A DNA stretch of 64,000 bases from CAYUZU01 sp964448675 (GCA_964448675.1 CAYUZU010000010.1:113517-177516), one strand, 5' to 3'; counted from the first letter of the stretch, positions 43,767 to 53,242 are shown. Numbers and translations are program-made. Notes: generated by a model not told the origin, from the sequence alone.

Positions 43767-45674
43767 CTAGCGCAAATAGTCCAGCAGGGACAGGTTCATC
43801 GTCTTCGACGCGGTCGTCAGATTCGCCTGCAACGCGTTCTGCAGCTGCTGGTAGCGAATCACCGCCTCGGTGAAGTCCACATCCCGGACGTCACTCTGCA
43901 GCACCTGCGTGGCCAGCACCTCGGTCTCGACGCGCTCCTCGCGATCCGCCATCTGGCCGGCCTGTGCCGCAATCTGTCCCTGGACCCGCTGCATGTTCTT
44001 CAGCACTTCCTCGATCCGCTCACCCGCGTCCATCATCAGGTTGCGGTCGTCGCGCAGCATGCCTTCACGCAACTCGAGCAAGGCCGTGAACGGGCTGTCC
44101 GATCGCAGCGGATTCACGTCTTTTCCAATCAACTCGTTCCCCGTCGCCGGGGCGTCCAGCCCCAGCCCCCGCACCGCCGGCGAATCACCCAGCGGTTCGA
44201 TTCCGAATGCGCCGCCGCCCACCGTCTGGTCGCGTATCAGCAGCCCGTTTCCCTGGGCCTTGAGCGTGGCCGCGACCGCACCGCCACCGGCCGCGTTGAT
44301 GCGGTTGATGACGTCCTGCAGCGTCAACGCGCCGTCCAGATCGACGTCGATGACCGTGTTGTTCGCCGTCGTGATGCGCAGGTCGTTGCCGCTGACCGTC
44401 TGCACCCCCTCGCCGTCGTTCAGGGCCGCCAGCGTCGTGCCGCCGTGCAGCGAGCGCAGCCCCAGCAGCGTGGCCGACTGCCCGCCATCCTCCGCGATCG
44501 TCATGTCGGTGCCCGACAGCCGACTCACGACGCTGAGCGACGCCCCGTCACTGCCGATCCGCGCCCAGACGCCGACGTCCGCATAATTGAAGGCATTCAG
44601 GACATCCTCGACCGTCTTCGCGCTGCTCAGGTCGATCGTCGCGCTCTTCGACCCGTTCTGCACCACGATCGGCGTGTTCAGGTTCATCCCCGCGCCCGCC
44701 CGCAACGCGTCGATCGTCGTGAACGGCGTCACCTGCGGATCGAGATCCTCCTCCGGCTTCACCGCCAGGTTGAAGCTGCCCAGCAGTCCCAGGTCGCGCG
44801 CCGTGTGCCCGCCGCCGATCTCGGCGATGGTGACGTTCTCCACGCCGGCCTGCGTCAGCGAGATGCCCCGCACGCCCATGACCGCGGTCATCCCGCCGGG
44901 CAGCTCGGCGTTGAGCTTGTCGATGATGTCGCCGACCGTCGCCGCGCCGCTCAGGTCGATCTGGGCGACGTCGTTGCCGCGGCGGACCTCGATGCGGCCC
45001 AGTTCGACGCCCTGGCCGGTCGTGCCGCGCAGGTCACCGACGCGCGTGCTCTTGGTGAGGGCCGGGTCGAGATCGACAAAACCCTGCACCTCGGCGGTGG
45101 TGGCGCCGAAAAACTCCACGCCGGGGACCGTGTAATGGTCGGTGCCGAGCTCCGTGTCGACGATCGCCTCCATCCGGTTGGCGTCGCCGGTGTAGATCAC
45201 GCCCTCGCCGGTCAGCGCGAAGGGCGGCTTGTTCTGGTGGCCGGCGAAGAGATACGTATTGAGATACTGCCGGTTGCCGATCGCGACCAGCTGATCGAGG
45301 ATCGAGTCGACCACGTCGGTCAGCGCGATCTGCTCGTCGTGCGAGGTGCTGTCGCCGACCACCTGGATCGCCAGCGAGCGCGCCTCGTCGAACAGGTCGA
45401 TCGCCTCCTGCGTCGCGCTCTCCACTTCCGTGAGCACCGCGTTGGCCGTCCGCAGGTTGGTCTTGGCCTGGTCGAGGCGCTCCATCCGGCGGTCGAGGTC
45501 GAACGCGGCCGAGGCCCGCAGCGGGTCCTCGCTGGGGCGCACGAATCGCAGCCCCGTCGTCAACTGATTCTGCACGTGGTACAGGCCCACGCTGTTGGTC
45601 AGCATCGACTCGCGCAGGTTGTAGTAACGCTGCGTGAAGCTGACGCGGGTCAGGTTGACGGGGGTCACGGCCAT
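43767..45674 (-). CDS. flgL: Flagellar hook-associated protein FlgL (HAP3), enlarged
   Basis: 635 residues, twice the 317 of E. coli FlgL. The N-terminus (RVSFTQRYYNLRESMLTNSVGLYHVQNQLTTGLRFVRPSEDPLRA) and C-terminus (QSDVRDVDFTEAVIRYQQLQNALQANLTTASKTMNLSLLDYLR) are clear flagellin-like D0/D1 ends. Between them lie three diverged repeats of about 90 residues (about 213-300, 323-410, 416-506), each with a strand block, a short TVxDIIDKLN-type helix, and a closing DLGLLG/LLGL/VRGLGL. They resemble the IN motifs found in FliD and some flagellins. FlgL joins the hook to the filament. Confidence 0.92.
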   Translation of the reverse strand: MAVTPVNLTRVSFTQRYYNLRESMLTNSVGLYHVQNQLTTGLRFVRPSEDPLRASAAFDLDRRMERLDQAKTNLRTANAVLTEVESATQEAIDLFDEARSLAIQVVGDSTSHDEQIALTDVVDSILDQLVAIGNRQYLNTYLFAGHQNKPPFALTGEGVIYTGDANRMEAIVDTELGTDHYTVPGVEFFGATTAEVQGFVDLDPALTKSTRVGDLRGTTGQGVELGRIEVRRGNDVAQIDLSGAATVGDIIDKLNAELPGGMTAVMGVRGISLTQAGVENVTIAEIGGGHTARDLGLLGSFNLAVKPEEDLDPQVTPFTTIDALRAGAGMNLNTPIVVQNGSKSATIDLSSAKTVEDVLNAFNYADVGVWARIGSDGASLSVVSRLSGTDMTIAEDGGQSATLLGLRSLHGGTTLAALNDGEGVQTVSGNDLRITTANNTVIDVDLDGALTLQDVINRINAAGGGAVAATLKAQGNGLLIRDQTVGGGAFGIEPLGDSPAVRGLGLDAPATGNELIGKDVNPLRSDSPFTALLELREGMLRDDRNLMMDAGERIEEVLKNMQRVQGQIAAQAGQMADREERVETEVLATQVLQSDVRDVDFTEAVIRYQQLQNALQANLTTASKTMNLSLLDYLR

Positions 45675-45705
45675 GGGTGCGACAGTCCTTTGTCCCGGCT
45701 CTGCT

Positions 45706-47433
45706 TCAGGAGACCATGTTGAGTACGGTGTCCGACAACGTGTCGAGCACGCTCAGGTAGCGCGCGGCGCCCTGGTACGACCGCTCGTAGAGCGTCAGGT
45801 TGATCGCCTCCTCGTCGAGGTTCACGCCGCTGATCGATTCGCGCTGCGCCAGCAGGCTGGCATACACCGCGTCGGTCGCTTCGTAAGTCGTCTGCGCGGC
45901 GGCGGTCTTCACCGCCAGTCCGTTTACCATCGCTTCGTGGTACGTCAGCACGCTGGCGCCGCCCAGCAGCTCGCTGGCGGTCTCGCCGATCTGTGCCAGC
46001 CGGCCCGCGTTGCTGCCGTCGCCCGCCGCGCCGTTCAGCGAGGCCGCGATGTAGTTCACGTCGTTGCGGATGCTCGCGTTGACCGCGATGTCCGAGGCGT
46101 CCTTGCCGTCGAAGAACACGCCCATCCCCAGCGCCGCCAGCACCCCCGACGAGTCGTCCGTGAACGACACCTCGTAGCCGGCGGCGGTGGCGAGCTGCAG
46201 CCGGTTGTCGGCGGTCACGCTGGCCGTCAGCCCGGTGACGCCGTTCAGCGCCGCCGCCAGCGAGGCGAGCGTCGTGTCCGAATCACCCGGAATGGCCGCG
46301 TCGATGATGCCGTCGAGGTCGACCTCGATCACTTCCGACGTCATCTGGCCGCTGCGCTGGTCACGCACATGCACGCTGAAGGTGCCGTTGCTGACCGGGA
46401 AGACGAGCCCGGCGCCCGTGCTGTTCAGCGCGACATTCGCGTTGCTTGCGCTGTGCTGGCCGGTCACCTGCTGGCTGGCCTTGAGCCCCCAACCGGAGGT
46501 GTGCACGCGGTTGACCTCGTAGATCAGGGCCGCCGCCAGCGTATCCAGCTGCGCGAGCTGCTCGGCGAGGTGCACGTCGCGAGTCTGCACCACTGCCGCC
46601 AGGCGGCCTTCCTGCATCACGACCGTGCCGTTGTTGTCGGCGAAGCGCACGTCGACGTGCTCCAGGCCGTCCTCGATCACGCGCTCGACCTGGATGCCGC
46701 GGCTGCGCGTGAACTCGACCAGTGGCTCGCTGCCGACGTAGACGTTCGTCATGCCGTTGGTCTGCTCGCGCACCTGGATGTCCATCAGTTCGGCCAGGTC
46801 GCGCAGCAGGGCGTCGCGACGGTCGCGCAGGGCGCTGTCACCGCCGCGCCCCTGCGCCGTCGCCGCCACGATGAGTTCGTTCAGTTTCGCGATTTCTTCC
46901 GAGATCTCGTTGGCCTCGCGGGCCATCGATTCGGCGGTGAGATTCAGATCGCGGTTCTCGGTGATCAGGCCGTTGCGATGCCGCTGCAGTGTCTTCACGA
47001 CGGCGTCCGCGCTCGCCACCACCTGGTCGCGAGCGGTCAGCTCGGTCGGATCCGTCTGCAGGGCCGAGAACGACTCGAACAGGCTGTTGAGCTGTGTCGA
47101 CAGGTCGTACTCGGTCAGTTCGCCATACAGCGACTCGACGCGATTGAGCGTCTGGTGCATAACCTCGGCGGTATTGCGCTGCCCGGCGGCGATGCGCATG
47201 CGATTCTCGATCGCCGCGTCGTAGTGCCGCCGCAGCTGGTCCATGTTGACGCCCAGCCCCGGCGCGACACCGCCGGGCGTCTGCCCACCATGCATCGTGG
47301 ACAGATGCCCGGACTGACGGGTGTAGTCGGCGTTGCCCACGTTGGCGATGTTCTGCCCGGTGACCGCCAGGGCCGACTGATACGCCGTCAGTGCGCTACG
47401 CCCGATCGAGAATGACGTGCCGAAGATTCCCAC
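45706..47433 (-). CDS. flgK: Flagellar hook-associated protein FlgK (HAP1)
   Basis: 575 residues with a GTG start three bases after the flgN stop. The N-terminal rod/hook-type motif is SIGRSALTAYQSALAVTGQNIANVGNADYTRQ, and the C-terminal part ends GVNLDEEAINLTLYERSYQGAARYLSVLDTLSDTVLNM, both diagnostic. The middle holds the variable domain. FlgK caps the hook and forms the junction with FlgL. It is co-transcribed with flgN, which encodes its chaperone. Confidence 0.95.
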   Translation of the reverse strand: MGIFGTSFSIGRSALTAYQSALAVTGQNIANVGNADYTRQSGHLSTMHGGQTPGGVAPGLGVNMDQLRRHYDAAIENRMRIAAGQRNTAEVMHQTLNRVESLYGELTEYDLSTQLNSLFESFSALQTDPTELTARDQVVASADAVVKTLQRHRNGLITENRDLNLTAESMAREANEISEEIAKLNELIVAATAQGRGGDSALRDRRDALLRDLAELMDIQVREQTNGMTNVYVGSEPLVEFTRSRGIQVERVIEDGLEHVDVRFADNNGTVVMQEGRLAAVVQTRDVHLAEQLAQLDTLAAALIYEVNRVHTSGWGLKASQQVTGQHSASNANVALNSTGAGLVFPVSNGTFSVHVRDQRSGQMTSEVIEVDLDGIIDAAIPGDSDTTLASLAAALNGVTGLTASVTADNRLQLATAAGYEVSFTDDSSGVLAALGMGVFFDGKDASDIAVNASIRNDVNYIAASLNGAAGDGSNAGRLAQIGETASELLGGASVLTYHEAMVNGLAVKTAAAQTTYEATDAVYASLLAQRESISGVNLDEEAINLTLYERSYQGAARYLSVLDTLSDTVLNMVS

Positions 47434-47436
47434 GAT

Positions 47437-48000
47437 TCACCCAACTGCGTCCACCCAGCACCGCTTCGTGCTGGTCTCGTGCTGTCCGCCGGCGCCATAG
47501 ACCACCGACTCCTCTGCCGTCTTCGCCAACTCAGCGAAGACACCGCGAATGTGTGCTTGCAGGTTCTGTGCCACCGTTGCCACGATTCGGTTTTTTCTTC
47601 GCAATTCCGACGCGGCCTGTTGCAAAGCCGCCCTGCGGGCCTGCAAGGCCGATGACAGCGGCTCCGGTACGTGCGGCAGCAGATCCTTCAGTTGCTTCGT
47701 GCCCGGCGGTGCTTGCGGCAGTCCCTGCGCCGCACGCGTAATTAATGCCCCCCGGTTCTGCTGCTCGAACAGCACCCGCTTGACCAGTTCCTCCTCCCGC
47801 AGCGCACAGTCCCGCAGCGCCGTCGCGTCGGCGGAGCGCATCGCCGTGAGTTTGTCGTCCGCCAGCGCCACGAGCTGCCTCAGCGACGCGTGCAGATCCG
47901 CCAGGTGACGCAGCAGGGGGTCCAGCGACCCCGCCGCTTCCGGCAGCGAAGGCCAGTCGTAGGGCTCGAGCGCACGCTTTGCCGAGTCGGCTACGGTCAC
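47437..48000 (-). CDS. flgN: Flagellar export chaperone FlgN-like protein
   Basis: 187 residues, GTG start overlapping the flgJ stop (GTGA). The product is almost entirely alpha-helical with two long amphipathic helices (LLRHLADLHASLRQLVALADDKLTAM; LSSALQARRAALQQAASELRRKNRIVATVAQNL), as in FlgN, which escorts FlgK and FlgL to the export gate. Sequence identity to FlgN is weak by nature; the place between flgJ and flgK carries most of the assignment. Confidence 0.75.
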   Translation of the reverse strand: MTVADSAKRALEPYDWPSLPEAAGSLDPLLRHLADLHASLRQLVALADDKLTAMRSADATALRDCALREEELVKRVLFEQQNRGALITRAAQGLPQAPPGTKQLKDLLPHVPEPLSSALQARRAALQQAASELRRKNRIVATVAQNLQAHIRGVFAELAKTAEESVVYGAGGQHETSTKRCWVDAVG

Positions 48001-48452
48001 ACTTCACCTCGTGTTGGTTGGGCGGCGGGCCGCGTCGCGGTGGCGGGCGTTTCCTGCGCGTCGCCCGCCGGTGCAGCGCTGGGCACCCCGGTCACTTCGT
48101 TGTCCATGTAGCGCACAATCTGCCGCACCAGCGCCTGGTTGCCGGCCGCGACGATGTCCGCCATGCGCTCGTCGAGCCGCTCGCCAAACGCCGACTCCAT
48201 CTGCCCCCCGTGCATCAGGTCGTTGCCGAACGGGAACTGGCGCATCTCGGCCAGCATCGGCTTGAGAAACAGCTCGGACAGCAGTTGCGCCGCCGCCTGC
48301 TCCCGCACCGCCGGATCGGCCTGGTCGGGCTTGCGCCCCAGCTCGGTCAGGATACGGAAGAACTGCGCCCCTTCGCCCGGCCGGCGCGTCGCCGCGGCCG
48401 CCGGCGTGCCGGTCATGCTGGGCGGGCTGCTTGTCCTGACGCTCGAGACCAT
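47997..48452 (-). CDS. flgJ: Rod-binding protein (FlgJ N-terminal domain only)
   Basis: 151 residues. The rod-binding block is AAAQLLSELFLKPMLAEMRQFPFGNDLMHGGQMESAFGERLDERMADIVAA read across residues about 53-110. There is no C-terminal muramidase domain, in contrast to the enterobacterial 313-residue FlgJ, so wall opening for the rod must be done by another enzyme. The flanks are low-complexity Ala/Pro/Thr. It lies ten bases after flgI. Confidence 0.85.
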   Translation of the reverse strand: MVSSVRTSSPPSMTGTPAAAATRRPGEGAQFFRILTELGRKPDQADPAVREQAAAQLLSELFLKPMLAEMRQFPFGNDLMHGGQMESAFGERLDERMADIVAAGNQALVRQIVRYMDNEVTGVPSAAPAGDAQETPATATRPAAQPTRGEV

Positions 48453-48461
48453 GGGCCGTTC

Positions 48462-49565
48462 CTAGTCGTACGCCAGCTGGGCGTGCAGCGTGCCTGTCTT
48501 GTGCAGCTGCTCGACCGCGTTGATGAGCTGCGCCGGCGACGCCTGGATCGCCGACAGCGTGTCCAGCAGTTCCGTGAAGTCCACCGGCTCCACCTCGGCC
48601 GCTTCACCCTCCTCGGCGGGCAGCTTGCGCCCGATCAGCACGGTCCCGAGGCCGGGGATCTGCAGCACCGTCGGCGACACCGTGACATTGCCGGTGAACG
48701 CGATCGTCTCGGTCGTGCGATTGATCGTGACGCAGGCAACCTGCTTGGGCTTCATGAACAGTGGCGTCTGCAACACGCGGCTGATGTATCCCGCCGGATC
48801 CCGCTGCTCATAGGGCGGGATCTTGACCTGCACGTTCTTCGGGCCCAGCGCCAACGCCGGATTGACGTCGATCACCTGCTGCCCCGGGCGCCCGGCCTGC
48901 TCGAACTGTTCCGCGGCCGGATTGGTGAGCTCGTGGTTCAGGGCCCGTGCCATCATGTGGGCCCAGGTCCAGCCGGCGTGCGTGTCGTTCAGCACCAGCG
49001 TGATCGCGCCGTCCTGAATGAACCAGTAATAGAAGTCGTCCTCCAGCGTGGCCCCCTGGCGGACGACGCCGCGCGTGGGGATCTCGGCGTCCGGCGCGAT
49101 GACCCGTCCCCCGGCCAGCGCCATGATCGCCTGGGTCGATTCATCGTCCGGATTGAACATCGCGTATTGCAGCGGCGTCGTGAGCAGCTGCCCGCCGTTG
49201 ATGCTGCTGGCGGCCCCGAGCGTGGAGACGACCACGTCGACTGTCTGCCCCTCGCGCGCCCCGTACTCCGGGATCTCCGCCTCGACGATCACCAGGGCGA
49301 CACTCTGGTTGCCGCTGATGTCCTCGGCGGTCAGGATCGGCGCGTGATAGCGCCGGTGCAACGCCATCAGGGCCCGCATGGTCGGGGCGTACTGGTCGCC
49401 GTCGCCGGTGCCGTTCAACCCCACGACCAGGCCGTAGCCCATGAGCTTGTTGGTGCGCCGTCCCTGGAGATGTGCGATGTCCTGCACGCAGATCTCACTG
49501 ACGGCCGCCGCGTGGGCGGTCGTGCTCAGCAGCAGCAGCCAAATGCATGTGGCTTTGACGTTCAC
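48462..49565 (-). CDS. flgI: Flagellar P-ring protein FlgI
   Basis: 367 residues with a GTG start and GGAAAGG seven bases upstream. A signal peptide (WLLLLSTTAHAAA) precedes the conserved VQDIAHLQGRRTNKLMGYGLVVGLNGTGDGD. The family continues through ALVIVEAEIPEYGAREGQTVDVVVSTLGAASSINGG, and the C-terminus ends TELLDTLSAIQASPAQLINAVEQLHKTG. It forms the bushing in the peptidoglycan layer, implying a peptidoglycan wall. The 155-base gap from flgH holds nothing definite. Confidence 0.95.
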   Translation of the reverse strand: MNVKATCIWLLLLSTTAHAAAVSEICVQDIAHLQGRRTNKLMGYGLVVGLNGTGDGDQYAPTMRALMALHRRYHAPILTAEDISGNQSVALVIVEAEIPEYGAREGQTVDVVVSTLGAASSINGGQLLTTPLQYAMFNPDDESTQAIMALAGGRVIAPDAEIPTRGVVRQGATLEDDFYYWFIQDGAITLVLNDTHAGWTWAHMMARALNHELTNPAAEQFEQAGRPGQQVIDVNPALALGPKNVQVKIPPYEQRDPAGYISRVLQTPLFMKPKQVACVTINRTTETIAFTGNVTVSPTVLQIPGLGTVLIGRKLPAEEGEAAEVEPVDFTELLDTLSAIQASPAQLINAVEQLHKTGTLHAQLAYD

Positions 49566-49720
49566 ACTTGCACCTTTCCAGTGGCACTTCTTGTTCTGGC
49601 ACCGGCGTCAATCCGGCAGCGTACTGCCCGCGCGCCGCGGTGCCCGTTCGCGTCCGAGGTCGGACGAGCAGGGTGGGTTGCACCCGCCGCCCGTGGCCTG
49701 CGGCCGCCCGGAGCGATGAA

Positions 49721-50533
49721 TCAGAACGGCCGCAGCAGATCCAGCCCGCGCTTGAACCACCCGCGGCGCGTCGCATCGCGAATGGCACCCGTGTGCTGGA
49801 CGCGAATGTCGAGATTCGCGATCTGCGTGCTGAGGATCGTGTTCGTCGGCGTCACGTCGATACTGCGGCACGCACCAGTGACGGTGATGGTGTACCGTTC
49901 CTCGTCCACCTCGATCGTCTTGGCCGCCTCGAGCACGAGCGTGCCGTTGGGCTTGACGTCGATCACCGTCGCCTGGATCCGCGTGGTCAACTCGTCCTTG
50001 CGGTCGTAGCTGCCATCGCCGGAGTAGTCATCCTCGTGCTGGAACTCCACCGCCGGGTTGCCATGCTCGAACAACGCCGGGATGAGCCCGTTCTTGTCAC
50101 TCAGCTTGATCCACTTGCTGAGCTCCCACTCATGCTCCCATTCCTTGGTCGCCTCGGTCTTGGCGTCGCTCTTGGCGGATTTGTTCTCGCGGATGATGAT
50201 CGTCACCTGGTCGTTGACGCCGATCACCTCGGGTTCGGGCGCCTCGACCGCGTAGGGCGAGACGCGCAGCAGCATCGCATTGGTCTTGGGCTTGGGCTGC
50301 TGCTCCTCGACGTGCCGGCGAATGCCCAGCACCGTCTTGCCGGGTACGACCTGCGGCCGCGACGGCTGCGACGTCGGCACCTGTCGGGCCGTGCCCTCGC
50401 GCCGCTGCCGGGCGCCGAACAGCGAGTTGGACTGTCCCACCGCCGGCGGCAGGCACAGCAGCAGCCACGCCAGCACCGCGGACAGAAGCAGCAGTTGCCG
50501 ATGGTTGATGCGCTCTGCGTCGGTCCTGATCAC
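49721..50533 (-). CDS. flgH: Flagellar L-ring protein FlgH
   Basis: 270 residues, GTG start overlapping the flgA stop (GTGA). Signal sequence LLLLSAVLAWLLLCLPPAVG lies at about 14-33; the typical lipobox Cys is not in the usual place. Conserved blocks are VIGVNDQVTIIIRENKSAK, DELTTRIQATVIDVKPNGTLVLEAAKTIEVDEE and TNTILSTQIANLDIRVQHTGAI. FlgH forms the outer-membrane ring, so the organism has an outer membrane. It needs FlgA-FlgI for assembly, and all three genes are adjacent. Confidence 0.93.
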   Translation of the reverse strand: MIRTDAERINHRQLLLLSAVLAWLLLCLPPAVGQSNSLFGARQRREGTARQVPTSQPSRPQVVPGKTVLGIRRHVEEQQPKPKTNAMLLRVSPYAVEAPEPEVIGVNDQVTIIIRENKSAKSDAKTEATKEWEHEWELSKWIKLSDKNGLIPALFEHGNPAVEFQHEDDYSGDGSYDRKDELTTRIQATVIDVKPNGTLVLEAAKTIEVDEERYTITVTGACRSIDVTPTNTILSTQIANLDIRVQHTGAIRDATRRGWFKRGLDLLRPF

Positions 50534-51576
50534 GACCCGGCCTCCTCGATTCGCACCGTCGCCAACCCACTCACCACGCCGCGCAGCATCCGCCGGTTGC
50601 CGCGCGAGTTCCCCAGCCGCACGCGCACGCTGTCGCCGAAGCCGCCCGAATCCAGCGCCGTCCCCGTCAGGCGGATCTGCACGCCGTCGCCGGCCCCCAG
50701 CACCGTCACCGGCCGCGAGCGCTGGACCAGGTCCACCGCCTTGATCGCGTTCTGCGCCACCATGGCGCCGGCGGGCACGAACTGCTCGACCTGCTGCCCG
50801 ATCGCCTCGGTGACCGACGCCAGCCCATAGTCGTCGCCGGCGTCGAACACGCGCGACTCCAGCTTGACGTCATCGTGCGCGATGTTGTTGCCGATGCTCA
50901 GCGGCCGCGTGGCCACCACCACCTGCCGCTTCATGCGCACATGGGCGAAGATCCGCGCGATGCGCTGCGTCCGCCCGTCGCGGCGAATCACCACGCGAAA
51001 CTCGCGCAATCCCAGCAGATCGCGCCCGCTGCCAGTGATGTTGAAATCCCACGGTGGCGTGGTCAGGCTCAGGAACTCCTGGCCGGAACGCTCGAACTCG
51101 ATTTCGGCGGTCCCGCCCAGCTCGGCCAGCTCGCGTTGCACGTAGCGGCGCAATTGCTCGGCCAGCGTCCGTTCGGTCGTGTCATGGCTGGCCGCCCCGG
51201 TCTTGCGGATCAGCGGCGCCGTGTCGCGCGCCTGGCGCAGCCTGGCGGGTTTGCGGTACAGAATCTCGCATTCCCACGCGCCGCTGACCAGCACCCGCGC
51301 CAGGTTCACACCGAGCGCGTCGAGCTGCCGCACGATCTGCTGGTGGGTTACCTTCTGGCGGCCATCAACCCGCGGCGGTGCTTCGAGCGGCACGTTCGCA
51401 ATCGCTTCGAGCAGCGCGCCGTCCGCGTCGCTGAGCACCAGTACGTCCCCCAGCGTCGCCTGCGCGTCAAACACGACCGCGTGCGGCCGTAGCTTCAGTC
51501 GATTGACCTCGTCCGCCGCCGCCTGGGTCAGTGGCACCACCGCCAGCAGCAACAATGTCGCGTATCGTCCACGCAT
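50530..51576 (-). CDS. flgA: Flagellar P-ring assembly chaperone FlgA
   Basis: 348 residues with a signal peptide (YATLLLLAVVPLTQAAA). The C-terminal SAF-type region is conserved: VVVATRPLSIGNNIAHDDVKLE, GQQVEQFVPAGAMVAQNAIKAVDLVQRSRPVTVLGAGDGVQIRLTG read across about 225-320. An N-terminal extension of about 120 residues makes it longer than the E. coli protein (219). It is periplasmic and helps FlgI to polymerise. GGAGAGG lies eight bases before the ATG. Confidence 0.9.
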   Translation of the reverse strand: MRGRYATLLLLAVVPLTQAAADEVNRLKLRPHAVVFDAQATLGDVLVLSDADGALLEAIANVPLEAPPRVDGRQKVTHQQIVRQLDALGVNLARVLVSGAWECEILYRKPARLRQARDTAPLIRKTGAASHDTTERTLAEQLRRYVQRELAELGGTAEIEFERSGQEFLSLTTPPWDFNITGSGRDLLGLREFRVVIRRDGRTQRIARIFAHVRMKRQVVVATRPLSIGNNIAHDDVKLESRVFDAGDDYGLASVTEAIGQQVEQFVPAGAMVAQNAIKAVDLVQRSRPVTVLGAGDGVQIRLTGTALDSGGFGDSVRVRLGNSRGNRRMLRGVVSGLATVRIEEAGS

Positions 51577-51610
51577 ACGTCAGCCTCTCCTACTCAGTCT
51601 GGCCGGCGTG

Positions 51611-52408
51611 TTACCGATTCAGGTTCGCCACCACCCGCAGCGACTCGTCGGCCGCCTGGATCGTCTGCGAGTTCATCTGAAACACGCGTTGTGTCTTGAT
51701 CAGCTCGACCAGCTCCGTCACCGCCTCGGTCGTGCTCTGCTCGAGGGTGCCGGACTGGATCTGGCCCAGCCCTTCCTCGCCCGGGGTGCCCTCGATGGGC
51801 TCGCCCGAGGCCTCGGTCTGGAGGAACAGGTTGCTGCCGTCGTGCAGCAGCCCCGCCGGGTTCACGAAGCGTGCGATCTGGACCTGCCCCAGCTCGGTCG
51901 GAACGCCTTCGATGGTCGCGACGATGCGCCCGTCGGCGCTGAAGCTGATCTTGTCGTTCGGTACGTCCTCGGGAATCGTGGGCGTATCCTTCAGCCGGTG
52001 GCCGAAGCTGTTGCCCAGCACCAGCTCACCGTTGGGGTTGCGCACGAAGTTCCCCGCGCGGGTGTAGGCCGTCCCGCCGCCGGGCAGATCCACCTGAAAG
52101 AACCCGTCGCCCTGGATCATCACGTCCAGCGGCTCCTGCGTGAGCACCGCGGAGCCCTGGCGGAAGATGGTCTGCGTGTTGCTCATGGCCACCCCCAGGC
52201 CGATCTCGGTGCCCAGGGCGGAGGCCGTCTCGTCGCTGGTCTGCACGCCGGGCTGTGCCCGCAACTGGTACATCAGGTCCTGGAAGTTGGCCCGCGCGGC
52301 CTTGTACCCGACGGTCTCCGCGTTCGCGATGTTGTTCGCGATCACGTCGATCTTGAGCGACAAGGCCTCCATGCCTGTGGCGGCAGTGTGCAACGCGGTA
52401 ATGGCCAT
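51611..52408 (-). CDS. flgG: Flagellar distal rod protein FlgG
   Basis: 265 residues, the standard length. The N-terminal motif TAATGMEALSLKIDVIANNIANAETVGYK and the central GDGFFQVDLPGGGTAYTRAGNF are diagnostic. The C-terminus reads EQSTTEAVTELVELIKTQRVFQMNSQTIQAADESLRVVANLNR, as in FlgG. GGAGG lies ten bases before the ATG. The protein forms the distal rod through the P and L rings. Confidence 0.95.
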   Translation of the reverse strand: MAITALHTAATGMEALSLKIDVIANNIANAETVGYKAARANFQDLMYQLRAQPGVQTSDETASALGTEIGLGVAMSNTQTIFRQGSAVLTQEPLDVMIQGDGFFQVDLPGGGTAYTRAGNFVRNPNGELVLGNSFGHRLKDTPTIPEDVPNDKISFSADGRIVATIEGVPTELGQVQIARFVNPAGLLHDGSNLFLQTEASGEPIEGTPGEEGLGQIQSGTLEQSTTEAVTELVELIKTQRVFQMNSQTIQAADESLRVVANLNR

Positions 52409-52489
52409 AACCCAGTGTCCTCCGAGGTACTCATGCCGGCGGCGCCGGGCGCCGCGGGTCTTGCGCTATTGCGTACTTACATCACGCGT

Positions 52490-53242
52490 TTACGGCCGCG
52501 AGATCAGGCTGATCAGCCGGCCGATCGACGTGTTCTGCAGCGAGACCATCTGGGCGTTCATCTGGTACGCCCGCGAGGCCTCGATCATCGTGACCAGTTC
52601 GTTGAGCGGCTCGACCCCCGACGATTCGAGCGTGCCGCTTGCAATGCGGGCCGGCGCCTGCAGGACATCCTCCTCCGGGCCGGCCCAGCGGTTCTCGCCG
52701 ACCTTCGTCAGCGCGCCGTAGTCGCGAAAGTCGGTCAGTGCGAGCTGGGCCATGCGCTGCCCGTCCTGGATGACGTAGCCGTTGGTGTCGATCCGGGGCT
52801 GCCCGCCGAGCGGATTGAGCTGGATCGTCTGCCCGCTGCGCCCCAGCAGCGGGGCGCCGTCCACCGCCGCCACCAGCGCCCCGTCGCGGTTCATCATCAG
52901 CCGCCCGTCGCGCGTGTACAGTTGCTGGCCGTCGACGGCGACACTGAGAAAGCCCGGCCCGTCGATGGCGACATCGAGCGGGTTGTCGGTGCGGATCATC
53001 GCGGCTTCGGTGTGGTCGGTGAGCGTCTCCCCGAGCCATAGCCCGCCCGAGAGCGTCTGCAGATCCCGCGCACTCGGCCCGTGCCGCAGCCCCGCCGTGC
53101 TGGCGGGCTGGCGTTCGGCGAACACGGCGACGTCGCGCTTGAAGCCGGTCGTCTCCGCGTTGGCCAGGTTGTTGGCGAGAACGGCCTGACGATACTCGTT
53201 CGTCATCATCCCCGCCGCCGAGTTGTACAACCCGTAGATCAC
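52490..53242 (-). CDS. flgF: Flagellar proximal rod protein FlgF
   Basis: 250 residues. A GTG start overlaps the stop of the small gene before it (GTGA). MIYGLYNSAAGMMTNEYRQAVLANNLANAETTGFKRD is the rod N-terminus, GPGFLSVAVDGQQLYTRDGRL the centre, and LNELVTMIEASRAYQMNAQMVSLQNTSIGRLI the C-terminus. It lacks the longer distal features of FlgG, hence FlgF. Other rod genes (flgB, flgC) and hook genes are outside the window. Confidence 0.92.
   Translation of the reverse strand: MIYGLYNSAAGMMTNEYRQAVLANNLANAETTGFKRDVAVFAERQPASTAGLRHGPSARDLQTLSGGLWLGETLTDHTEAAMIRTDNPLDVAIDGPGFLSVAVDGQQLYTRDGRLMMNRDGALVAAVDGAPLLGRSGQTIQLNPLGGQPRIDTNGYVIQDGQRMAQLALTDFRDYGALTKVGENRWAGPEEDVLQAPARIASGTLESSGVEPLNELVTMIEASRAYQMNAQMVSLQNTSIGRLISLISRP

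Noticed and set aside
49576..49595. TGGCAC repeats between flgI and flgH suggesting another sigma-54 site
   Set aside because: They are on the strand opposite to the operon and lack GC at the required ten-base spacing.
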